DNA of 17,171 bases. Origin: Chloroflexota bacterium. Its GTDB lineage: Bacteria; Chloroflexota; Anaerolineae; CG2-30-64-16. Every line of letters begins with the position of its first letter. The stretch's first letter is position 1. Shown piece by piece: positions 6,695 through 13,300 of the stretch. The notes under the pieces were generated by a model. That model had not been told where the DNA came from. It saw only the letters and a list, made by a program, of their open reading frames with translations, and made no database searches. Location of the stretch: NCBI GenBank assembly GCA_029555885.1, contig JAKPQT010000728.1, positions 1 to 17,171 on the forward strand. Reading direction: 5' to 3'. The position numbers and the translations under genes were made by a program.

Positions 6695-7222
6695 TCAGGT
6701 CGCGAGGAATACCTCGGAGCCGCAGAACGGGCACTTGATGACGCCCTTGCCGACCAGCTCTACCTGGCCGCCGCAGTTCGGACACTTGCGGTCGGCCTTC
6801 ATCTGCGACGCCTGCTTGGAGTACAGGATGCCGTCCTCCCAGTTGATCGCGCCGCTGAACAGGTTCTTCCCCACAAGGTCATGGACCATGTCCTCGACGT
6901 TGTCAACGGGCGTGTTGAGCTCCAGCGCCACGTCGGAAAGCTGCACCTTGCCCTGCGCCAGCACCATGTTCAATATCTTCTTCTGCTTGGCGACTTCGGC
7001 ATACTCGCTGGCTTCCTGCCGGCCGCGCGTCATCAGGTAGATGCCGCCGCCTGCCAGCGGCAGCACGAAGACCAGCAGCACGATGAAGAGCCCGAGCACC
7101 GCGCCGCCGACGCCGCCTTCCGGCTGCTGCAGCGGCTCGACGACCAGCCACACCACTGCCACGATCAGCACGATGATGGCAATCGCAATCAGAATCGCAC
7201 CGATTGTCCGTCCTTGACCCAT
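6695..7222 (-). CDS. Two-TM protein with winged-helix-like domain and C-terminal zinc ribbon
   Basis: 175 residues. Two TM helices (about 7-28 and 40-64) form an N-terminal membrane hairpin. The cytoplasmic part has a wHTH-like segment (80-136: KKILNMVLAQGKVQLSDVAL, then VEDMVHDLVGKNLFSGAINW). It ends in a rubredoxin-knuckle zinc ribbon with C147, C150, C164 and C167 (CPNCGG, CPFCGS). The ATG is preceded by GGGAGGG. The gene begins 15 nt after the DUF2207 stop, so the two are clearly co-transcribed. Zinc-ribbon plus TM proteins are found with SPFH and PspA-type membrane-stress loci. An adaptor role is inferred; no exact family is recognised. Confidence 0.85.
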   Translation of the reverse strand: MGQGRTIGAILIAIAIIVLIVAVVWLVVEPLQQPEGGVGGAVLGLFIVLLVFVLPLAGGGIYLMTRGRQEASEYAEVAKQKKILNMVLAQGKVQLSDVALELNTPVDNVEDMVHDLVGKNLFSGAINWEDGILYSKQASQMKADRKCPNCGGQVELVGKGVIKCPFCGSEVFLAT

Positions 7223-7237
7223 CGTATCCCTCCCTGA

Positions 7238-9238
7238 TTATCCGAAGCTGCTGCCGCCCCCCCCGCCGCCGCCGCCGCCCCCCCCGCCGCCGCCTGAGAA
7301 ACCTCCGCCGGAGAAGCCGCCGCCGCCGCTCGACCAACCGCGGCTGCCACCCGAGGATTGCGGCACGCTGGTCAGCGTGCGGGAAGCCTGCGAGAGCATC
7401 GTGCCCAGGCCCATGCTCATGCCGGCCAGGCTCTGGCCCATGCCGCGGGACATATCGCCCATCGAGGGCCGCCCGCCCTCACCGCCACCGGGGAAGCCGC
7501 CGGACATGCCGCCGCCCCCGATAACCGGGCCGCCGCGCGTCGAGCGCGTGCCGCCGCCTCCGCTCCAATCGCTGCCCTCATAATAGGGCCGCGGGTAGCC
7601 GTAGGGGATCCACCACGTCGGCGGCGGAGCCTCGACCTTCTCGAACTTGCGGATGAAGCTCTGCTCCAGGCCGAACGCCACGGCATACGGCAGGTATTGG
7701 CTGAAGATGTCCGTCGCTTCCTCGACTTTCGTGTACTTCTCCAGGTTCTGCAGGTAGCGCTTGAAGGCCAGCCAGCGGGCCTGTTCTTCAGCCCCACGCT
7801 CCGTCCGCACCGGCATGTAGCGGGCGAGGATGATGATGCCGATGGCAATCACGCCCAGGCCGAGCGGCACGCAGATGACGAACGGCGACAGGCTGCTGGC
7901 GATGCCGAGCAGGAACATGCCGGCGAAGAATGTCGCGGCTAGCGCGCCCATACCCAGGCAGCCGTAGCGGCTGCGGACGGCGTCCGGGCTTTCCTTGAAC
8001 AGCCCTTCCCTGACGACCTCCTGGTAGAGCGCGGAGCGCAGGCCCGACAGCGAAGCGTGGAACTTGTTCTTCAGGTCTGACAGCCGGACTTCGTCCTTCT
8101 TGCCGAAGAACGACTTCAGGAACAGGGTTTCATACGCGCGCAACGCCACGTTGTTGGGCTTGCGCCGATAGATGAAGTCTGTGGTGCTGCCGATGCCCAG
8201 GAAGCCGGGCTCCTTCTCCTCTTCGATTTCCAGCACGCCGCGGCGTGCCAGGTCCAGCAGTGTGGACATGATGTCTTCCATATCGGCGCGCTCGTCCAGC
8301 ATCGTGCCTACCATGCCGGGCGGCAGGTCGGACGGCGGCTCAGGCAAGTAATCCGCGACCAGGCCGACCGGCTTATCGCGACCGCGGCGATACCACCAGA
8401 TGTAGAGCAGCACCGGCCCGCCGATGGCGAGCAGGCCGCCGAGGGACATGAACCCCAGGTCGAACACGGGGCCCCACTGCGCGCGGAACTGCTCCTCCTG
8501 GCGGCGCGCTTCCGCAGCCTGATCGAGCTCCGCCTGCCACGGCGCCGGCTGTCCTGCGACGATGCCGTGCTGCCACTCGGCTACGACTTCCACTTCCTGT
8601 CCCGCGCGAATGCTATTCGCGATGCGGATCGTGGCGTCGCGCTGGCCTGGCCGGAATTCGGCCTCGGCGTCCGCGCCATAGATGCCGTAGTTGGTGAAGG
8701 TGGCCGGTTCGGGCAGGTGCAGCGTGATGGTCGACGACTGGGTCGGGAAGGGATTGCCCGAGGGGATGACCTTCCAGAAGAGCTGGTCCACACCGGTGTC
8801 AGGGTAGTAGCGCAGCGCATCGGTCACGGTGTAGCCGATGACGATGGTGCGCCGCATATCGGCGCTCGGCGGGAAATTGTAGCGAATCTTGATGTAGCCG
8901 CCATCGTAAAATACACGGTAGGTGTAAGGTGCATCCACCTCGGAGTACTGATACTCCGGGCCGCCCAATTCGCTCACCGTCACGTCTCGCAGGTCGCTGA
9001 ACCGCGAGTGCAGGACCTCTCGCTGACCGAAGCGGAACGTGCCGCTCGTAAAGACCAGTTCCTGTGTCTCCACGATGCGCAGGTCGCCGTTCTGCTGCAC
9101 GGTCAGATCTACATCATATCGCTGCCAGTAGAGGGTTTTGTCCTGGGCGTAGGCGGCCGGCGAAGCGACCGCGAACAGCAGCAGGACTAACAGAAACAGC
9201 GCCAGGCGTGCGCCAGGCAAACCGGTGTCTCGTTTCAT
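7238..9238 (-). CDS. DUF2207 membrane protein with poly-glycine C-terminal tail
   Basis: About 666 residues. A Sec signal peptide (1-31, ending SPAAYA) precedes an extracytoplasmic beta-rich DUF2207 domain (about 32-225). TM1 is about 260-283. A cytoplasmic segment follows, including PPSDLPPGMVGTML and a wHTH-like MSTLLDLARRGVLEI region (300-410). TM2-TM3 are about 428-472. A second soluble region (QYLPYAVAFGLEQSF) leads to a Pro/Gly/Ser tail ending in a run of 14 glycines and SSFG. The start is set at the MKR codon (9238): GGAGGTG lies 7 nt upstream, and the ATG at 9256 coincides with the predicted transcription start. It is the first gene of the operon. DUF2207 proteins have no established biochemical role; envelope homeostasis is inferred from context. 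Confidence 0.9.
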   Translation of the reverse strand: MKRDTGLPGARLALFLLVLLLFAVASPAAYAQDKTLYWQRYDVDLTVQQNGDLRIVETQELVFTSGTFRFGQREVLHSRFSDLRDVTVSELGGPEYQYSEVDAPYTYRVFYDGGYIKIRYNFPPSADMRRTIVIGYTVTDALRYYPDTGVDQLFWKVIPSGNPFPTQSSTITLHLPEPATFTNYGIYGADAEAEFRPGQRDATIRIANSIRAGQEVEVVAEWQHGIVAGQPAPWQAELDQAAEARRQEEQFRAQWGPVFDLGFMSLGGLLAIGGPVLLYIWWYRRGRDKPVGLVADYLPEPPSDLPPGMVGTMLDERADMEDIMSTLLDLARRGVLEIEEEKEPGFLGIGSTTDFIYRRKPNNVALRAYETLFLKSFFGKKDEVRLSDLKNKFHASLSGLRSALYQEVVREGLFKESPDAVRSRYGCLGMGALAATFFAGMFLLGIASSLSPFVICVPLGLGVIAIGIIILARYMPVRTERGAEEQARWLAFKRYLQNLEKYTKVEEATDIFSQYLPYAVAFGLEQSFIRKFEKVEAPPPTWWIPYGYPRPYYEGSDWSGGGGTRSTRGGPVIGGGGMSGGFPGGGEGGRPSMGDMSRGMGQSLAGMSMGLGTMLSQASRTLTSVPQSSGGSRGWSSGGGGFSGGGFSGGGGGGGGGGGGGGSSFG
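7251..7335. repeat. Low-complexity GCC/CCCC tract encoding the poly-glycine tail
   Basis: Two near-identical units of C8 flanked by GCC triplets (7251-7290) are followed by further GCC-rich repeats. They encode the terminal glycines of the DUF2207 protein. Homopolymeric C8 runs inside a reading frame are prone to slippage and to sequencing error, so the exact tail length should be treated with caution. Confidence 0.8.
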
Positions 9239-9262
9239 TGCGATGCACCTCCACATAGCCCT

Positions 9263-9275
9263 ATTCTACCACAGC
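9263..9275 (-). promoter_or_regulatory. Extended -10 promoter of the DUF2207-SPFH operon
   Basis: On the minus strand the sequence GCTGTGGTAGAAT ends in TAGAAT with an upstream TGn extension. The predicted start is near 9256, giving an ~18-nt leader with GGAGGTG before the ATG at 9238. The -35 region is weak (TTCGGT at 19 bp), as is common for extended -10 promoters. Confidence 0.6.
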
Positions 9276-9306
9276 GCCATGCGGCGTACCGAAGTTATGC
9301 CGACAG

Positions 9307-9870
9307 ATGGCTGACAAGTTGAGGCCGAATTGCTATCAACTCCCTATACGACAAAAAGCGTCCGCAGTTGCAGGTTCCCGTTTCGGGGACAAGCACACGG
9401 CCGCGTGCTCTGCGCCAGCGAAGCAGGGGCCGGGCGCGTATGCGGCGTACAAGGCGGGAGCGATCCGCTTGGAGGACGTAGCCGGCTGGTCGCATTCGGC
9501 GAAATGGGGCCGCACGCCGCGGGTGAAGAGCCTGCGGGAGCTGGTGGGGGCGGAGGAGGCGCGCAAGTGGCTCGCGCTCAGCCGCCAGCCCGACCCGGCT
9601 ACCGTCATCGAGGGCGTGCGCATCACGGATGAGCGGCGGCAGCACTGGCGGGTGCGCCATCCAGAAATCACCGGGCAGAACGAAACGGACCTCATCCGGC
9701 GCGGCCTGCAGGAGACGGCCCGGGTGCGGCCGAGCCAGCGCGATGCCGAGACGGAGCTGCGCTATTTCCAGGATGACGCCGGCAAGTGGTGGGTGCTGAA
9801 GGTGGCGCGGCCGCCGGGCAGCTCGCCGTTTGTGTTGACGCTGCACCGGGTGCATAAGCCGGGGAAATAA
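9307..9870 (+). CDS. Orphan protein with possible BECR-fold nuclease-like C-terminus
   Basis: 187 residues if the first ATG is used. No SD precedes it, so the true start may be internal. The middle (AYAAYKAGAIRLEDVAGWSH, then RTPRVKSLRELVGAEEARKW) resembles segments I associate with phage minor-head or related proteins. The C-terminal ~75 residues (RRQHWRVRHPEI, then KWWVLKVARPPGSSPFVLTL) have the pattern of phage-associated Barnase-EndoU-ColicinE5/D-RelE-like (BECR) domains, with His, Arg and Lys residues spaced through predicted strands. That assignment is from pattern only. No immunity or antitoxin gene and no phage genes lie beside it. It stands alone, divergent from the DUF2207 operon. 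It could be a decayed prophage or gene-transfer remnant. Confidence 0.6.
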   Translation: MADKLRPNCYQLPIRQKASAVAGSRFGDKHTAACSAPAKQGPGAYAAYKAGAIRLEDVAGWSHSAKWGRTPRVKSLRELVGAEEARKWLALSRQPDPATVIEGVRITDERRQHWRVRHPEITGQNETDLIRRGLQETARVRPSQRDAETELRYFQDDAGKWWVLKVARPPGSSPFVLTLHRVHKPGK

Positions 9871-9954
9871 AAACGCCGAATCAGATAGGGCCACCCACTT
9901 CCCCATCACCCTGGCGGGCGTGTTTTCGGGCTAGGCACTGATTCAACGTTTTCT
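9866..9954 (-). ncRNA. Candidate structured small RNA (~89 nt)
   Basis: On the minus strand an extended -10 box is followed 7 nt later by a probable start (A at 9954). A closing stem comes next (AACGTTGAATCAG at 9950-9938 with CTGATTCGGCGTT at 9884-9872; 11 of 13 pair), then TTTATTT. Inside, GCC-TA-GCCC can pair with GGGTGGC, and CCCGCCA can pair with TGATGGG around a GGG loop. The promoter-stem-U-tract order is that of a compact sRNA. No known family (SRP RNA, 6S, tmRNA or riboswitch) is recognised. The alternative is that it is only an elaborate terminator for the convergent 9307 gene. Confidence 0.45.
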
Positions 9955-9960
9955 AGCTTT

Positions 9961-9973
9961 AGTATAGCACAGC
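9961..9973 (-). promoter_or_regulatory. Extended -10 promoter on the minus strand, upstream of the sRNA candidate
   Basis: On the minus strand GCTGTGCTATACT carries TATACT with an upstream TGC extension. A perfect TTGACA lies only 8 bp further upstream (9975-9980), too close to act as the -35 for this box. No protein-coding gene follows on this strand, which supports an RNA gene. Confidence 0.5.
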
Positions 9974-9993
9974 TTGTCAAGTGGTAGAGCGCA

Positions 9994-10022
9994 ACCGTCC
10001 GAGCAGAGCGGGCGGTTTTTGT
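9994..10022 (+). terminator. Intrinsic terminator in the 9.9-10.1 kb intergenic region
   Basis: ACCGTCC (9994-10000) pairs with GGGCGGT (10010-10016, one G-U), followed by TTTTTGTT on the plus strand. It is ~125 nt downstream of the 9307 gene and is well placed to stop read-through from it. Confidence 0.65.
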
Positions 10023-10076
10023 TGGCCCGGCGGCAGGAATCTGCGGCAACAGATAGCCGTGGCTGCAATGCGCGGG

Positions 10077-10085
10077 TGGTAGAGT
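10077..10085 (+). promoter_or_regulatory. Possible extended -10 promoter of the small ORF at 10117
   Basis: TGGTAGAGT matches the extended -10 form seen at the DUF2207 promoter (TGGTAGAAT). The predicted start is ~10092, followed by AAGGAGGG and an ATG at 10117. No good -35 is visible. Confidence 0.35.
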
Positions 10086-10116
10086 GGGGGCAGCGAGACG
10101 CCACAAGGAGGGCAAG

Positions 10117-10392
10117 ATGTTGTACGGTATGCGGTCGGCGCTGCGCAGCGGGATGCTGCGCCTGCCCGACAACGGCGCCGGGAGCGGGGCGGGAGATCCG
10201 CCACCAGGCGGGACGCCTGGCGCGACCGGCCCAACAGGCGGCCCGGGAAACGGAACCGGTCGGACGCCACGAAGGGGGCCGGTGCACCTCACGGCGCACC
10301 GGCCCCACAGTTGTCAGGCTACCTGCCGAGACCGGTCTACCGGTACACGAGCGGCAGGAACAGTACCTGCACCCGCTGGCCTGCGGTCGTGA
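10117..10392 (+). CDS. Small Pro/Gly-rich ORF, doubtful
   Basis: 91 residues beginning MLYGMRSALRSGMLRLPDNG, followed by a Gly/Pro/Thr-rich stretch (about 21-52) of collagen-like composition. In favour: an excellent SD (AAGGAGGG, 10105-10112) 4 nt before the ATG and an upstream extended -10 box. Against: the last ~35 codons run through a large palindrome (10275-10306) and overlap the 3' end of the convergent amylopullulanase gene, where coding on this strand is an expected GC-rich shadow. The N-terminal part may be real and the tail an artefact. No family is recognised. Confidence 0.35.
   Translation: MLYGMRSALRSGMLRLPDNGAGSGAGDPPPGGTPGATGPTGGPGNGTGRTPRRGPVHLTAHRPHSCQATCRDRSTGTRAAGTVPAPAGLRS
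10275..10306. terminator. GC-rich hairpin downstream of the amylopullulanase gene
   Basis: A perfect 11-bp stem, GGGGCCGGTGC (10275-10285) with GCACCGGCCCC (10296-10306), and a 10-nt loop lie 30 nt past the amylopullulanase stop. On the minus strand it is followed by CTTCGT, a poor U-tract. It is likely the 3'-end hairpin of that mRNA, perhaps not fully Rho-independent. Confidence 0.6.
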
Positions 10393-13300
10393 AGGTCACG
10401 ATGTACGGGTCCTGCATCGGGCCGTCGGCATCGCTCATGATGTTCGGGCCGACGGTCAGCGTGTAGGTCGTGCCGCCGAGCAGCGCCGCGGAGGGCGAGA
10501 AGGTCACGGTCTTCGTCGCGTCATCGTAGGTGACCGCGCCGGCGACTGTCGTGTTGTTCGTCGTGAGCGTGACCTTGCCGGCCAGCGAGTCCGGCTTGAT
10601 AGGCCGGCTGAACGTCACGGACAGCGCAGCGCTGACGGGCACGCCGGTTGCGCCGTCCGCCGGATTCGAGCTGACCACGAGCGGGTCGCGCCAGTTGGGC
10701 ACGGTGTCGTTGACGATCGTCGTGCCGTCCGTGCCATAGTCCACCGTGAGCACCCGGTTGAGCAGTTCGTAAATCTCTTCCCACCACTCGACCGTATCCC
10801 AACTGCCGCGGGTGTACTTATACTCCAGCCGCGTGCCGTCCAGGATCTCGAGGGTGGCGCTCCAGGTGTTGGCGCCGGTCTTCGTCATCGCCAGCAGGCT
10901 CGGATTCCACGGCCCCATCTCCGGCAGCGTGCCGGGCAGGTAGACGGTATCCGTCTCCGGCGTGAAGTCGGGCACGGTCACGTTGAACGTTACCTGCACC
11001 ATCCGCGCCTCCGCAACGGCCTCCACATGGTTGGAAGCCGTCGACCGGTTGTACGCCATATCCACGGCGACGATGTAGTACTCGTAGTTGCAGCCGGTCG
11101 AGACATCGCGGTCGACGTAGGCCGTGCCGGTGGTGACGGTGGCGATGGCGTGCCAGGTGCCGATCGGGACACCGCACAGCCGCCGGCGGTAGACTTCATA
11201 GCCGTAGAGGTCCGGTTCCGTGTTCGCGTCCCAGGCCAGCGAGATGCTGTCGGGCGTCGTGCCCGTCACATGCAGGTTGGTCGGGGCCGCGGGCGCGGTC
11301 GTGTCATCGGAGGGTACGACGATGAGCGTACCGCCGTTGGTGACGCCGAGGTGGAAGCCGCTGTAGGCCCAGTCGCGGCCGCCGGTCGTGCTGGCCCGAA
11401 CGAGGAAGGTGAACTCACCGAGCTGGTCGGGATAGAGCACGCCGGTCCACTGCTCCCATTCCCGGAGCATCTGGTCAGGCGAGTCGTTGTAGTCCTTCAC
11501 GAAGGTCATCGGCTGCCAGGTGTCCCACGTGCCAGGGAGCGTGCCAGGCAAGCCGTACCCGACCTGCAGGATGACGCCTTCGAGCGCGCCTGGCTTCTCC
11601 GATTCGAACTTGACGCGCACGCGGGCGTAGATGGGTTCGGTCGGCTGGCCCGCGGCGATGGTGTGCGTGATGACCAGGGGCTCTTCGATGAGCAGGCCCG
11701 CCAGGTTCAGATGCGGGATCGCGCTGACCTCGTTCGAGTTCTCGCTCTCCAGGCCATCCACGACCGCGCGCACTACGTAGTAGTACGTCTGGCTGTTGAC
11801 GACATCAGTGTCGGTGTACTGTGTGCCGGTGACTTCCGCCAGCAGCGCGTAGCCGCCGCCCGAGACGTAGGATCGATAGACCCGGTAGCCCGTCGCGCCC
11901 GGCACGGCCTGCCAGGTCAGCCGGACTGCGCCTTCATCCTCGACGGCCCGCAGGTTGGCCGGGGCAGGCGGTCGGACGACCTCGCCCTCATGCACGAGCA
12001 CCGCGCCCCACAGCCCGTTGAGCGTGACGGTCAGCGTGCCGTCCGTCACCGTGACCGTGCCGCCGTTCAGCGCGTCGGTGAAGGTCAGGCCGTTCGGCAG
12101 GTAGCCGTCCACCGGCACGTCGATGGTCTGGCCGGTCTTGGCGCGGTTGACCACGACCACGGCCACGCCCTCGGTGTTCTGGCGGGCATAGGCCAGCGCG
12201 TCGTGCGCGTCATCGGTCAGCAGGGTGTCCCAACTGCCGGTGCGCAGGAAGCTGTACTGTGCCCGAATCTGCCCCATGGCCTGATAGTGCGCCAGCAGGT
12301 CGGCATCCGCCTTGCGCCAGTCGGGCAGGGCATCGTAGCCGGGTTCATCGGCCCACGGGTACGGCTGACGGTTGTATGGGTCATCGCGCGGGACATCGGA
12401 CCCGAAGCCGGCCAGGCCCACTTCGTCGCCATAGTACACGGTCGGCGCGCCGGGCAGCGTGAACTGGAGGATGGCGACCGTCTTCAGGCGGGCTTTGCCG
12501 TCCTCGAAGCCGTTGACCGGCGTGCGGTTCGCGCCGGTGCCCGTGATGCCGTCGTGGTCCAGCTTGACGACCGCGCGGTTCGTGTCATGGCTGTCCAACA
12601 GGTTCATGGCCGACTCCCACGCCGGCTCGGGGTAGTCCTCCTGGATGCCGCGCAGCGCGGACTCGAACTTGCTGGGCTCCAGCGGGTTGAGGTTCAGGTT
12701 GCCGTCGCCGTCGCTGAAGGGCGTGTCGCGCAGGAAGCTCAACAGCGCGGTGGCGAAACGATAGTTCATCGTGGAGTCGAACTTGTCGCCCAGCACCATC
12801 GGCCGCACGTCGCTCTCGTTCCACGTCTCCGAGTAGGTCTGGACCTCGGGGTCTTCGGTGCGCAGGATGGGCCGCCATTCCTGGAAGAAGCTCGGGTGAA
12901 TCTCATTGGCAACGTCCACACGGTAACCGTCTGCGCCCTGGCGCAGCCAGTACTTCGCCGTAGCATCGTCAGCGCGCATCCAGAACTCACGGACCGCGTC
13001 GTTGTTGGTCGTGTTGACCTTCGGCAGCGTCACGACGCCGAACCACGCCTCGTAGTTCGCGTCGCCCGCGCAGACGCCCGTGCCCGGCGGGTTGGCCGGC
13101 GTGAAATAGAACCAGTCGCGGTACGGGCTGTCTACCGACTCGCACGCGCCGACTTCCGGGTGACGGCCGAAGCGGTCGAAGTAGATGCTGTCCGACGACA
13201 CATGGTTGGGCACCAGGTCGAGGATCAGCTTCATGCCGCGCGCTTCGGTTTCCTGGTCCAGCAGGTTGAACAAGGCCAGGTCGCCCAGGCTCGGCGCAAT

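Noticed and set aside
6341..7237. Plus-strand frame opposite the YccF-like and zinc-ribbon genes
   Set aside because: It covers two recognisable genes and their spacer; it has shadow composition and no domain.
9239..9256. Upstream ATG for the DUF2207 gene (MWRCIA extension)
   Set aside because: It coincides with the predicted transcription start, includes the SD within the coding region and would weaken the signal peptide.
9866..9954. Small SRP RNA, 6S RNA or known riboswitch
   Set aside because: The SRP apical GGAAG/GGUCAG-type signature is absent, the length is too short for 6S, and no known riboswitch core could be matched, so it is left as an unclassified candidate.
9972..9992. tRNA D-arm-like sequence (GTGGTAGAGC)
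   Set aside because: No anticodon stem, T-arm or acceptor pairing follows; the sequence runs into a terminator hairpin.
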